A DNA stretch of 64,000 bases, taken from Saccharofermentans sp. Its GTDB lineage: Bacteria > Bacillota > Clostridia > Saccharofermentanales > Saccharofermentanaceae. Both the position numbers and the translations under genes were made by a program. The stretch covers positions 183,865-247,864 of the forward strand of contig JAKSRC010000001.1 in assembly GCA_024403855.1 (NCBI GenBank), given 5' to 3'. This document shows positions 44,840 to 56,222 of this stretch, piece after piece (the first letter of the stretch is position 1; the number at the start of each line of letters is the position of its first letter). A model generated the notes under the pieces. It searched no databases and had not been told where the DNA came from. It saw nothing but the letters and a program-made list of their open reading frames with translations.

Positions 44840-46032
44840 ATCAGGTAAAGACTGATCCTGTCGATATCAAGGAGCAGATTACCTATTGCGTCCTAAATGC
44901 TATTTCTACTGAAAGTGACCCGTCAGACGAAAAACTCAGAGAGATTATATCTGAAGTTATATCCGAGAACACTTCATACAAAATGAATTTGGACCAGAAG
45001 CGTGAGATGGCGCAGATGGTATTCAATTCCCTCAGAAGACTTGATGTCATAGAACCTCTTATGGAAGATCCGACCATAACTGAAATTATGGTTAACGGTC
45101 CATTCAAGATATTCTATGAACGTGCAGGAAGGCTATATAAATCTGATCTGAAGTTTCGTGATGAAGAGACACTTCGCACGTGCATTTCGTGTTTCTTCGC
45201 AAATCAGAACAGACCTTTGAACGAAGCAAATCCAATAGCAGATTTAAGGCTGCCTGATGGTTCAAGAGCAAATGCTGTTCTTCCGCCAATATCCAAAGAA
45301 ACAACAGTGACAATCAGAAAGTTCACCGGAATTACTCACGACATCGTATCTCTCATAAGGCAGGACTTTATAAGCGAAGAAGCAGCAAGGTTTTTGGCGG
45401 AATGTGTAAAGAACAAAAGAACTATATTCATCTGCGGTGGAACCGGATCAGGAAAGACTACTTTTCTGAATTCGTTGTCGAGTTTTATCCCTAAGAATGA
45501 ACGTATTGTCACGATTGAAGATTCTGCAGAATTAAACCTTAAAGGCATTGATAACTTAGTTCAGATGGAAGCCAGACTTCCTGGTCCTGATGGCACGGGC
45601 GAAGTAAATATCGGAATGATGATAAGAGCCTCTTTACGCATGAGGCCTGACCGCATCATTGTCGGAGAAGTCAGAGGCAAGGAAAGCGCAGATCTTCTCT
45701 CCTGTCTTACAAGCGGACATCCTGGTTCAATGAGTACAGGCCACAGCAACTCCTGCCTTGAGATGATGGAACGTCTTACTGCCATGATTCTCTCAGGTTC
45801 TTCTCTCCCCTACGATGCCATACTCACACAGGCTTCTATGGGTATAAACATAATCCTTCACGTGATGAGAAGTCCTGAAGGAAAAAGATATATAGATGAG
45901 ATTTGTGAGGTGTTGCCACCTCAGAATCACGAATACAGATTAAAGACTTTATTCAGGAATAAAGGAGGTGACAAACTTGAATGTATCGCAGACGCTGAAG
46001 ATATCAAAAGAGCAATGGCATATCGCGCGTAA
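44836..46032 (+). CDS. tadA: Tad pilus assembly ATPase TadA (CpaF family)
   Basis: A 398-residue secretion ATPase. Walker A FICGGTGSGKTTFLNSL lies near 201, the Asp box is IVTIEDSAELNL, Walker B is RPDRIIVGEVRGKESADLL, and the His box is GSMSTGHSNSC. The N-terminal domain with EPLMEDPTITEIMVNGP is typical of CpaF. It should power pilin polymerisation at the inner membrane. It overlaps the genes on both sides. Confidence 0.95.
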   Translation: MNQVKTDPVDIKEQITYCVLNAISTESDPSDEKLREIISEVISENTSYKMNLDQKREMAQMVFNSLRRLDVIEPLMEDPTITEIMVNGPFKIFYERAGRLYKSDLKFRDEETLRTCISCFFANQNRPLNEANPIADLRLPDGSRANAVLPPISKETTVTIRKFTGITHDIVSLIRQDFISEEAARFLAECVKNKRTIFICGGTGSGKTTFLNSLSSFIPKNERIVTIEDSAELNLKGIDNLVQMEARLPGPDGTGEVNIGMMIRASLRMRPDRIIVGEVRGKESADLLSCLTSGHPGSMSTGHSNSCLEMMERLTAMILSGSSLPYDAILTQASMGINIILHVMRSPEGKRYIDEICEVLPPQNHEYRLKTLFRNKGGDKLECIADAEDIKRAMAYRA

Positions 46033-47536
46033 GAACAGCCATACCTTCTCCGTTTTTCTCTTAAAGACTATATGGGTATATCCGTTATTTGTAGCCGTAG
46101 TATACTTCGCATCCGGGTTATTCATAAAGTCTGAAACGATCAGGCTTGTACTTTCCATATTCCTTGGAATACTTCCATGGAAAGAAGCAATGAACAAGAT
46201 TTACTCGAATAACTACAGACACATGAGAACGCAACTTCTTGTACTGTTACAGGTGCTCTGCACCAGTGTATCGAGTGGTTATTCAATAGAGAAATCTCTT
46301 CTTCTGATAAGACCTGTTATTGAGAAAACTTTCGGCAGACGCTCAATGCTTTTAAAGCCACTTATCAATCTTGAGAATAACCTCAAGTTACATGTAAGTC
46401 TTGAAGATTCATTAAATATGTTTGCTGAGCAGATTGCATTTCCTGAAACTGTTCCGATTTTTCACGCTCTTGCAATCTCAGGAGAGATTGGCAACAACAG
46501 CTTATCCATATTAAGAAGTTCATGTCAGATGTTATCAGAACTTAATGCCGTTCAGGGTGAAATAAATGCATCTAATGCAGGTAAGAACGCAGAAGCCGCA
46601 ATACTTTGTGTTATGCCGTTCGGCGTCACGTCTGCATTAAACTATATGAGCCGAGAGTACTTGGATATGGCAAGAAATACAAGGACAGGATCTTTACTTC
46701 TGGCTTTAGCATTCGGTATATGCACAATAGCCTGTGCAATGCTTTTAAAGTTCATGTCTCATGAGAGTAACAGAAAAGCATACAAAACAGAGCTTGCTAC
46801 AAATACAGCATCCAAGAAGCCTTCTACTCCGCTTACTTCTTTCGTAAAGAAGATATTTCCGGCAAGTTTCATTGCTTCAAGACATGAGTTATTTAATGAG
46901 CTGTCGGTAAATCCGGATTACACATATGAACAGTACTTAAAGAAGCAGCTTGTTACAGGAATAGTATTCTACGTTCTTTCAACAGTGATCCTTATCGCAA
47001 TTGGAAAGAGTCCTTTACTATCAATCTTTTTCACTGTCGCTATATTACTGCTTGGCGGATATCAGATAAGGTCAGATGTTGAACATAAAAGAGAAGATCT
47101 GATGAGTGATATACCGCTGTTCATGTGCCTCATCTCTACCCTTCTTGAATCTGGAATGCAGCTTCCAAAGGCAATCAACATATGTGCAAAGGCCTTCAAC
47201 GAGAAAAAGAGTCTTGCTCTGGAGATAAAGAACTTAAGAGCAATGATTCTGTCAGGAATACCTGCTTCTGATGCAGTCGAGAAATTCTCATTAAGGATTC
47301 AGATTCCTGAAGCACAGGCAGCACTTCTACTTATTGCAAGATACGGAAGACTTGGTACTGCTGAAGTATTAAATATGCTGAATCTTCAAGCTCAGGCCTG
47401 CTGGAATCTTTGCAGAAACGCTTCACGCAAAAGACAGGAACGTGAAGCTTTGGGAATGGTAATTCCAATGACGCTCGATTTTATAAGCGTCCTTATGGTA
47501 GCCATGACACCCGCAATTATCTCACTCGGCATATAA
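45977..47536 (+). CDS. Fused TadB-TadC inner-membrane platform protein
   Basis: 519 residues from TTG 45977, chosen because AAAGGAGGTGA, an ideal ribosome binding site, lies just upstream; a GTG at 45968 overlaps that site. There are two type II secretion F-like domains in one chain, each flanked by membrane spans: about 85-260 (LVLLQVLCTSVSSGYSIEKS) and about 365-515 (FMCLISTLLESGMQLPKAIN). In most Tad systems these are separate TadB and TadC proteins. It overlaps tadA by 56 bases. Confidence 0.85.
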   Translation: MNVSQTLKISKEQWHIARKNSHTFSVFLLKTIWVYPLFVAVVYFASGLFIKSETIRLVLSIFLGILPWKEAMNKIYSNNYRHMRTQLLVLLQVLCTSVSSGYSIEKSLLLIRPVIEKTFGRRSMLLKPLINLENNLKLHVSLEDSLNMFAEQIAFPETVPIFHALAISGEIGNNSLSILRSSCQMLSELNAVQGEINASNAGKNAEAAILCVMPFGVTSALNYMSREYLDMARNTRTGSLLLALAFGICTIACAMLLKFMSHESNRKAYKTELATNTASKKPSTPLTSFVKKIFPASFIASRHELFNELSVNPDYTYEQYLKKQLVTGIVFYVLSTVILIAIGKSPLLSIFFTVAILLLGGYQIRSDVEHKREDLMSDIPLFMCLISTLLESGMQLPKAINICAKAFNEKKSLALEIKNLRAMILSGIPASDAVEKFSLRIQIPEAQAALLLIARYGRLGTAEVLNMLNLQAQACWNLCRNASRKRQEREALGMVIPMTLDFISVLMVAMTPAIISLGI

Positions 47537-47550
47537 AGGAGGAAACGGAA

Positions 47551-47724
47551 ATGAAAAAGAGATTGAAACATTTGAATAAGAAAGGTATGGGAACTGTTGA
47601 GATTGTCATCATTATCGCCGTCCTCGTGGCTTTAGCGCTTCTTTTCAGGACCGGCCTTACAGAATATGGTCAGAAGATAATGGACTACTGCTTTGATGAC
47701 ACCAAGATAGCATCGGCCTTCTGA
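47551..47724 (+). CDS. Flp/Tad-type prepilin, 57 residues
   Basis: A small frame with AGGAGG 8 bases before ATG. The sequence has a basic leader MKKRLKHLNKKG, then MGTVE (cleavage after Gly12, Glu at +5 as in type IV-like prepilins) and a hydrophobic helix VIIIAVLVALALLF, ending in an acidic tail with Tyr and Cys. It is almost certainly the structural pilin of this locus. It lies 14 bases after the TadB-TadC gene. No prepilin peptidase gene is nearby. Confidence 0.88.
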   Translation: MKKRLKHLNKKGMGTVEIVIIIAVLVALALLFRTGLTEYGQKIMDYCFDDTKIASAF

Positions 47725-47775
47725 AATATCGCTTAAGTACAAATTAGTTTTTGAGTTTACAAAGGAACTAGAAAA

Positions 47776-49023
47776 ATGCAGATAAAAAAGGGACCCTACG
47801 GATATTACGCAATTGAGAAGTTTGATAGCCCGGATAAATTATGCACTTATGCCGAAGAGGTAATTGCCGGAAACAAGACAGACTTCTATCTTCCACCTAT
47901 AACCGAAAATTTCGGTACAGGAATAATGTGCTGCTATGAATTCTCAGGATATCTCCAACTCACAGATCCGGAGTTTTCCGTATTTTCTCCGGTTAAAAAG
48001 ACCACGACGCGCAAAACAGAATCAAAAAATCTAAGCCTGAGAAGAAAAGCCTGTGGGGACCTTTTTTATTCATTTGCAAAGATGCTGGACAACCTTATCT
48101 CCCCTTCATGCATTGTTCTCGATCCAAATCTAATATTTACTGATCCTGAAGGGATTACTCTGAAAGTATGCTGTCTTCCACTGAAAAGCAGCCCTGACGA
48201 TCTTTGTATAGCTGCGCTGGGAGCTTCAAGATTAGAAGAACTTCTGAATTGCGATTTCTTTAAAGGCGCAGTAACGGAAGATGAAAGAAATGCTCTGGTC
48301 TATAGCGTCAAAGACAACAACGAATCGATGTTCATCAAACTTGCAGGGATAATCAGAGGAACAGATGAGAGCTTTAAAACAGAGTCAAAGATTGAAGTTC
48401 AAGATGAGAGTTCAACTAAATCCGTTTTTACCTCTCTTTCAAAGAAAATATCCAAAACTAAGATAGATCTGGCAATTTCCGCTATTTCTTCAGTCCTATC
48501 TCTTTTATCACTAAAAAGTAGTTTCTATTTTCCCTGCATATTGCTTTTCGCACTTGCTTTGCTGGTATTGCTGACAACGCTTCTCGATAATAAGAGAAAA
48601 CTTAAGAATATAGGCAAAACAGAGAACAATGATTTATCTATACAAAGAAGTTCTATACTTTTTTCCGATAACGCATTAGCAACTGCAAGTGAGAATAATG
48701 GGAAGAATTATACCGGGCTAACAAGTGGCAAGCTTTCACATATTTCCGATACTTCCGGAATCAATCCAGATTACAGTCTATACCTTGATGAGACAAGAAT
48801 TGGTTCAGATTGCTTTGTAGCTGACATTGTATTGGATGAACCACAGATTGCACCACTTCACGCAGTTATCAGACAAAACAATGGTGTTTTCTGTCTTATA
48901 CCATCCAAAGGATCAGGCAAAACATATATCGAAGATTCGCTGGTTGAAAATGGAAAATCATACGAAATCAAAATAGGACAGAAACTCACCTTTGGTGACA
49001 TTTCTTTCCGTTTCACAACCTAA
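47776..49023 (+). CDS. FHA-domain membrane protein (DUF6382-like N-terminus)
   Basis: A 415-residue protein. The first 190 residues resemble the DUF6382 domain found in clostridial FHA proteins. Two close hydrophobic segments lie at about 240-275, and a C-terminal FHA domain (about 330-415) has the phosphothreonine-binding pattern IGSDCFVADIVLDEPQIAPLH in two parts (RIGSD, then PQIAPLHAVI). It is the last gene of the Tad operon (AAAGGA before the start). FHA proteins of this type often accompany Tad loci, suggesting control by Ser/Thr phosphorylation. Confidence 0.82.
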   Translation: MQIKKGPYGYYAIEKFDSPDKLCTYAEEVIAGNKTDFYLPPITENFGTGIMCCYEFSGYLQLTDPEFSVFSPVKKTTTRKTESKNLSLRRKACGDLFYSFAKMLDNLISPSCIVLDPNLIFTDPEGITLKVCCLPLKSSPDDLCIAALGASRLEELLNCDFFKGAVTEDERNALVYSVKDNNESMFIKLAGIIRGTDESFKTESKIEVQDESSTKSVFTSLSKKISKTKIDLAISAISSVLSLLSLKSSFYFPCILLFALALLVLLTTLLDNKRKLKNIGKTENNDLSIQRSSILFSDNALATASENNGKNYTGLTSGKLSHISDTSGINPDYSLYLDETRIGSDCFVADIVLDEPQIAPLHAVIRQNNGVFCLIPSKGSGKTYIEDSLVENGKSYEIKIGQKLTFGDISFRFTT

Positions 49024-49039
49024 TAAAGTGGGATATAAG

Positions 49040-49546
49040 TTACTGGAGTCTTGGAATAACGCCATTCGGGAAATCGGTCTTCTTGTAGTTAGCAAGTCTT
49101 TCCTTCTGTTCTTCTGAACCGTAACGTTCAATGAAACGCATTCTTGCTAATGCACGCTTTCCCTTTGCGACACTGTCTTCAACAAATACAGGTCTGCCGT
49201 TCTTATCCTTATGAGTCTTAATCTCTTCACATGCATTGTTATATGCAGTAATGATTCTTCTAAGACGCATATTCTCAAGCCATTCAGCAGAGTTGCATAT
49301 GATAAGAGCGAGCATTCCGTTGATTTCACAATATCCTTCTGAGACCATACAGTATCTTGTGACACCGTTTGTTGTAAGTGAACATGCACCCGGCTCTAAC
49401 GCTGCTACAAAAGGAGTATGGCCAGCCATAAAACCGAACTCACCATCACTTGTGGGAATTCTTACACTATCAACCTGACCCTCATAGAAATCTTCATAAG
49501 GGGTAATAATAAGAAGGTTAATTTTGTGTGATACGTGATCTGCCAT
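49040..49546 (-). CDS. atpC: F1Fo ATP synthase subunit epsilon
   Basis: A 168-residue protein, with the usual beta-sandwich (INLLIITPYEDFYEGQVDSV, GEFGFMAGHTPFVAAL) and a helical C-terminus containing ARMRFIERYG. It is about 30 residues longer than typical epsilon because of a longer C-terminal part. It regulates rotation and ATP hydrolysis from the central stalk. It is the last gene of the atp operon and converges on the FHA gene. Confidence 0.93.
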   Translation of the reverse strand: MADHVSHKINLLIITPYEDFYEGQVDSVRIPTSDGEFGFMAGHTPFVAALEPGACSLTTNGVTRYCMVSEGYCEINGMLALIICNSAEWLENMRLRRIITAYNNACEEIKTHKDKNGRPVFVEDSVAKGKRALARMRFIERYGSEEQKERLANYKKTDFPNGVIPRLQ

Positions 49547-49555
49547 AGCAATCTA

Positions 49556-51953
<2,398 letters not shown>

Positions 51954-51957
51954 ATTA

Positions 51958-53901
51958 TCAGTAGTCCTCTACGTACTCCTTGTGTTCTTCAATGAAGGCA
52001 ACCTTGAATTCCTCATAAGCAGAATCAATCTCAGCTTTGATTTCATCAGTAAATACCTTACCGTCATTAAGCTTTTCGAAAATATTAGGATGAACAAGCT
52101 TAATATTACTGAAGAATTCAGTATAGAATTCGATAATGTCTTCTGTTGCAAGGAAATTGAACTTATCTGAAGTAGCACAGTACAGAAGAGTTACTTCAGC
52201 AGCCATAGAATGCGGGCTGAATCTTTCCTGCTTTAATACTTCGTTAAGAACAACACCACGCTTGATCTGGAGCTGTGTATTCTCATCCAAATCAGAACCA
52301 AACTGTGAGAAAGAAGCCATTTCACGAGCCTGGGCAAGTGAGATACGAAGCGGTCCAGCAACTTTCTTAACTGCCTTGGTCTGAGCGGCACCACCTACAC
52401 GGGATACTGAAAGACCTACGTTTACAGCAGGACGCTGACCTGAGAAGAAAAGTTCAGGTGAAAGATAAATCTGACCATCAGTAATAGAGATAACGTTTGT
52501 CGGAATATAAGCCGAGATATCATTACCCTGTGTCTCAACGATAGGAAGTGCAGTAATAGAACCGCCACCCATTTCCTTGGAAAGTCTTGCAGCTCTCTCC
52601 AAAAGTCTTGAATGGAGATAGAAAACATCGCCCGGATAAGCTTCTCTTCCCGGAGGTCTTCTCAAAAGGAGTGAGATTGCTCTGTATGCCTGCGCATGCT
52701 TGGAAAGGTCATCGTAAACGATAAGTACATCCTTGTGATAGTCATACATGAACTTCTCAGCAATAGCACAAGCAGAAAACGGTGCAATATACTGCATTGC
52801 AGCTGATTCTGAAGCAGAAGCTGCAACGATTACTGTGTAATCCATAGCGCCATGCTTTTCCAAAAGGCCTGCTGTGGCAACGATGTTAGCCATCTTCTGA
52901 CCAATAGGTACATAGACGCAGATTACATCTTCATTCTTCTGATTAATAATGGCATCAAGTGCGATAGATGTCTTACCTGTCTGTCTGTCGCCGATGATAA
53001 GCTCTCTCTGGCCTCTGCCGATAGGTGTCAAAGCATCAATTGCAGTAATACCTGTAAACAAAGGTGTATCAACAGGAGCTCTGTCAATGATGGAAGGCGC
53101 AGGTGACTCGACCGGTCTTTCTTCTGTATATCTGATGACACCCTTACCATCAATAGGATGGCCCAAAGCATCAACTACTCTTCCGATAAGACCCATACCT
53201 ACAGGCACAGAGCATGTCGTCATAGTACGAACACAGCTCATGCTTTCAACTACGGTATCTTCACCAGTAAGGAGAACTACGCCGACCTTGGTTTTCTCAA
53301 GGTTCATGGCAATACCGGTAGCACCGGAAGCAAAATAGATAAGCTCGTTAAGCATACAGTTACGAAGTCCGGTAACTGAAGCTACACCATCAGAAATAGA
53401 TGCAACCTTACCAACCTCGTCTCTGTGCTCCTGCATAAGGAAAGCATCTTCGACGCGCTTATCGAAAGCTTCATCAGTAAGATTGGAAGTCTCAATGTTA
53501 TCAATACTGACCTTATGAGATTCAGGAAATTGATCAAGAGCCTTTTCCAAATCCTCCCTAACTTTGGTGGACGGAAAATCTTCTGTGAAAGCTTCTTTAG
53601 TTTCAGGACCTACATTGGACTCGAAAGAACGTGTCTGCTTGATGAAAGAACCGATTCTTCCAAGTTGTCCCTTAATTGAATAGTCATAACGGCTTCCCTG
53701 GAAATAAACAATGAAGCCACCGATAAGTTCTTCGTTCTTCTCAATAGAAAGACGATAGTCTTCAATCTCATTAAGCTCGGCAAACTTGGCAGCAACCCTG
53801 GCTAATTTCTCTTCAGGGATGTCACCAGCCGTCTCAATCCTGAGTGAAGGACCTCTGGACTTAATCTTACTATCCTTATTGTCAGACGGAATATTACTCA
53901 C
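51958..53901 (-). CDS. atpA: F1Fo ATP synthase alpha subunit with N-terminal delta (OSCP C-terminal-domain) fusion
   Basis: A 647-residue protein, some 140 longer than a normal alpha. Residues about 18-92 match the C-terminal domain of the delta subunit: EELIGGFIVYFQGSRYDYSI followed by KGQLGRIGSFIKQ, the family's LIGG...D.S..GQL pattern. A polar linker (about 92-150) leads into a normal alpha: barrel DEVGKVASISDGVASVTGL (162-179), Walker A GDRQTGKT (304-311), and VYDDLSKHAQAYRAISLLLR. Start is GTG with GAGG 9 bases upstream, overlapping atpF by 8 bases, so there is no room for atpH. Delta joins the peripheral stalk to the F1 head; here that function appears built into alpha. The six-helix N-terminal domain of delta is seen neither here nor in AtpF. 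Confidence 0.93.
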   Translation of the reverse strand: MSNIPSDNKDSKIKSRGPSLRIETAGDIPEEKLARVAAKFAELNEIEDYRLSIEKNEELIGGFIVYFQGSRYDYSIKGQLGRIGSFIKQTRSFESNVGPETKEAFTEDFPSTKVREDLEKALDQFPESHKVSIDNIETSNLTDEAFDKRVEDAFLMQEHRDEVGKVASISDGVASVTGLRNCMLNELIYFASGATGIAMNLEKTKVGVVLLTGEDTVVESMSCVRTMTTCSVPVGMGLIGRVVDALGHPIDGKGVIRYTEERPVESPAPSIIDRAPVDTPLFTGITAIDALTPIGRGQRELIIGDRQTGKTSIALDAIINQKNEDVICVYVPIGQKMANIVATAGLLEKHGAMDYTVIVAASASESAAMQYIAPFSACAIAEKFMYDYHKDVLIVYDDLSKHAQAYRAISLLLRRPPGREAYPGDVFYLHSRLLERAARLSKEMGGGSITALPIVETQGNDISAYIPTNVISITDGQIYLSPELFFSGQRPAVNVGLSVSRVGGAAQTKAVKKVAGPLRISLAQAREMASFSQFGSDLDENTQLQIKRGVVLNEVLKQERFSPHSMAAEVTLLYCATSDKFNFLATEDIIEFYTEFFSNIKLVHPNIFEKLNDGKVFTDEIKAEIDSAYEEFKVAFIEEHKEYVEDY

Positions 53902-54460
53902 TCTTCTCTACCTCTTTGTCGAGGATCTCTTCAGTGTGCATAATTGCAGATTTCTTAAGTTCATCCTTAGAAATAGCATCGCCGATGATGTGACCTGCAA
54001 TCTGAACAGAGAGATCTGCGATATCGTCTTTCATAGTCTCGAAAGCGTTTCTCTTCATTCTTGCAGCATCATCTTCAGCCCTCTCAATAATCTGCTGGGC
54101 TTCGTTATTAGCCTGTTCGATAACCTGCTTGCTCTGCTTATCGGCATTCGCCTTAGCTTCTTCCAAAATCTCAGAACCCTTGCGCTTTGCCTCATCAATT
54201 GTCTCTTTTGAAGAATCAACAATTGCCTGAGCTTCTTCTTTAGCCTTTTTAGCCTCAGCAAGCTCGCTATCCAAAGCTTCCTGACGCTGATTGATAATCT
54301 TCATTATCGGCTTGTAAATAAAGAACTTAATTACAACAAACGCAATAAGCAGATTGATTATGGTTATAACCGCAGTTACAGCGTATCCTGCAAACTGATC
54401 CGGCGAGAAGAGATTTGACTCTTCTGCTTCTAATAGCAGTGTCGGTAAATATGACAACAT
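53894..54460 (-). CDS. atpF: F1Fo ATP synthase subunit b
   Basis: A 188-residue protein with one N-terminal membrane span (AVTAVITIINLLIAFVVIKF) and a long charged, Ala-rich coiled coil (from about residue 55 to 160), ending IGDAISKDELKKSAIMHTEE. It is the peripheral stalk, normally capped by delta. It is not extended at the C-terminus, so it does not contain the missing delta domain. The stop overlaps the fused atpA start by 8 bases. Confidence 0.95.
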   Translation of the reverse strand: MLSYLPTLLLEAEESNLFSPDQFAGYAVTAVITIINLLIAFVVIKFFIYKPIMKIINQRQEALDSELAEAKKAKEEAQAIVDSSKETIDEAKRKGSEILEEAKANADKQSKQVIEQANNEAQQIIERAEDDAARMKRNAFETMKDDIADLSVQIAGHIIGDAISKDELKKSAIMHTEEILDKEVEKSE

Positions 54461-54500
54461 ACTGTTTTACTCCCTTATTAACTACGTCGAGCTTCTTTGA

Positions 54501-54776
54501 TCAGCCAACTGTGAAGATCAAAAGGAATGCGACAACGAGTGAATAAATACCGATTGACTCGATAAATACGATTGCAAGAAGCATCATTGTCTGAAGCTTG
54601 CTGATAACTTCAGGCTGTCTTGAACCTGCTTCGAGAGCTGAGCTAGCGAGCTTACCCATTGCAAATGTTGAGCCAAGCGCACCGCAGGAAATAGCAATTG
54701 CTGCTGCAAAAGCTGCAATTCCCTTTGTTTCAAGTGCAGCTAAGATAGGCAAAGCTAAAGCTAAAATTGTATTCAT
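54501..54776 (-). CDS. atpE: F1Fo ATP synthase subunit c
   Basis: A 91-residue hairpin of two membrane helices around the polar loop RQPE. The ion-binding carboxylate is Glu73 in VFIESIGIYSLVVAF. The ES.GIYSLV pattern is shared with Na+-type c subunits such as that of Ilyobacter, but the first-helix Gln of that signature is not evident, so H+ or Na+ use is undecided. The ribosome binding site is GGAGG. It forms the rotor ring. Confidence 0.95.
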   Translation of the reverse strand: MNTILALALPILAALETKGIAAFAAAIAISCGALGSTFAMGKLASSALEAGSRQPEVISKLQTMMLLAIVFIESIGIYSLVVAFLLIFTVG

Positions 54777-54814
54777 AATATGAGGCCTCCTCTATTAATT
54801 AACTGTTTTGATTC

Positions 54815-55675
54815 TTAAGCTGATACAGCTTCAGATTTCTTGTTTTTCTTCTTCTTTATAAATTCTTCAGGGTGTTCCTGGAATTCATGACCTATTTCTG
54901 TATTCTCACCGATATAAGACATTGTAAGGTAGGAGAATACAACCGCCTGGATAATACCGTCAACGATATCAAACCAGAGTCCGGCGATACCGGGCAAGAT
55001 AATCGGAACCGTAATAGACAGGAATTCCATAAATACGAAAGCTGCAAATACGTTACCGAAAAGACGGAGTGCAAGAGATACCGGTTTTACTACATAATCC
55101 AAAATCTTGAATGGAAGCATAATCGGAACAGGTGAAGTCAAAGTCACCCAGAATCCCTTCAATCCAATAAACTTAATGGAAATAACGATAACATAAATAA
55201 TCGCTACCAAAGCACAACCTACCGGGAAAGCGACATTCTTAGCCGGTGGAGAAACATGGAAATAAGAAATTGTGTTGCATGCCGTGATGAAAATGCCGAA
55301 AGTCATGATCATAGGAGCAACTTCCTCAGCTTCTTTGCGATTCATGCCAAATCCCATTGCAGAAGTAATGATCAAATCAACAAGTGAAACAAGGAGCGCC
55401 TGTCTCTTTGTAAGCTTCATAGAATTTGACTTCTTGCCAATAAGAATTCTGAAAATGATGATGTAGATGATCAACGCAATCCAGGTAACAATGATGGCAT
55501 CCGTAATAAGGAGCTTGTAATCACCTACATTGAAGTACATCTGCACCTGCATGATGGCTTCACTAATCTCTTCGCCGATATCAGCAGGCTTGAATCTTGC
55601 TATAAACTTCTCGGCAAAGGCTGCAAAGAATTCAGAGAGCCATGAACAAACCATAACAAAAGATGAAAAAGTCAT
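54815..55675 (-). CDS. atpB: F1Fo ATP synthase subunit a
   Basis: A 286-residue membrane protein with the critical Arg region KPVSLALRLFGNVFAAFVFM and the C-terminal helix IQAVVFSYLTMSYIGE. The N-terminus (about 70 residues with FSSFVMVCSWLSEFFAAFAE) is longer than usual, and the C-terminus ends in a Lys-rich tail (IKKKKNKKSEA). It forms the ion half-channels beside the c-ring. It is the first gene of the order B-E-F-(delta)A-G-D-C; no atpI is seen. Confidence 0.95.
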   Translation of the reverse strand: MTFSSFVMVCSWLSEFFAAFAEKFIARFKPADIGEEISEAIMQVQMYFNVGDYKLLITDAIIVTWIALIIYIIIFRILIGKKSNSMKLTKRQALLVSLVDLIITSAMGFGMNRKEAEEVAPMIMTFGIFITACNTISYFHVSPPAKNVAFPVGCALVAIIYVIVISIKFIGLKGFWVTLTSPVPIMLPFKILDYVVKPVSLALRLFGNVFAAFVFMEFLSITVPIILPGIAGLWFDIVDGIIQAVVFSYLTMSYIGENTEIGHEFQEHPEEFIKKKKNKKSEAVSA

Positions 55676-55749
55676 AATGTTATTGAGCCCCCTCTTTATT
55701 TATACTGAACATTTTACGCCTCTTCGGGTGAAAAAATACAACTTACGAA

Positions 55750-56202
55750 TTATTGAAAATGTCGATTTTCGACTTCTCTGATGCCATCAACTCGGACAGC
55801 ATGTCTTCCGCCTGCAAATTCTTCTTCAAAGAATGCATCTACCATACCAAGAGCAACACCCAAGCCAACAACACGCTCACCAAAAGCTAGGATATTAGCA
55901 TCGTTATGCTGTCTGGACATCTTTGCCATGAATTCATTTGCGCAAAGAGCACATCTGATTCCCTTATACTTGTTGCATACAAGAGAAATACCGATACCTG
56001 TACCGCAGATTGCAATGCCTCTGTCAGCCTTGCCGCTTGTAACATCATCTGCAACCTTGATTCCTGCATCAACATAAGAATAAGAATCGGTTCCGTTGGG
56101 AGCACCACCATCAAGGACAGTGAAACCCTTTGCTTCAAGGTGCTTAATGACCTTCTGTCTTAACTCATAACCTGCGTGATCAGATGCGATTGATACAACC
56201 AT
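55750..56202 (-). CDS. rpiB: Ribose-5-phosphate isomerase B (RpiB/LacAB family)
   Basis: A 150-residue sugar isomerase: VSIASDHAGYELRQKVIKHL at the start, GIAICGTGIGISLVCNKYKG with the catalytic Cys, and HNDANILAFGERVVG. It interconverts ribose 5-phosphate and ribulose 5-phosphate in the pentose phosphate pathway. It follows proA by 20 bases and precedes the atp operon by 74 bases in the same direction, so read-through is possible. Confidence 0.95.
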   Translation of the reverse strand: MVVSIASDHAGYELRQKVIKHLEAKGFTVLDGGAPNGTDSYSYVDAGIKVADDVTSGKADRGIAICGTGIGISLVCNKYKGIRCALCANEFMAKMSRQHNDANILAFGERVVGLGVALGMVDAFFEEEFAGGRHAVRVDGIREVENRHFQ

Positions 56203-56222
56203 GAATATAGCCTCTTTTCTTA

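Noticed and set aside
53425..54211. Several plus-strand frames opposite atpA and atpF considered as a possible hidden atpH
   Set aside because: They are antisense shadows of well-recognised genes and show no delta-like sequence.
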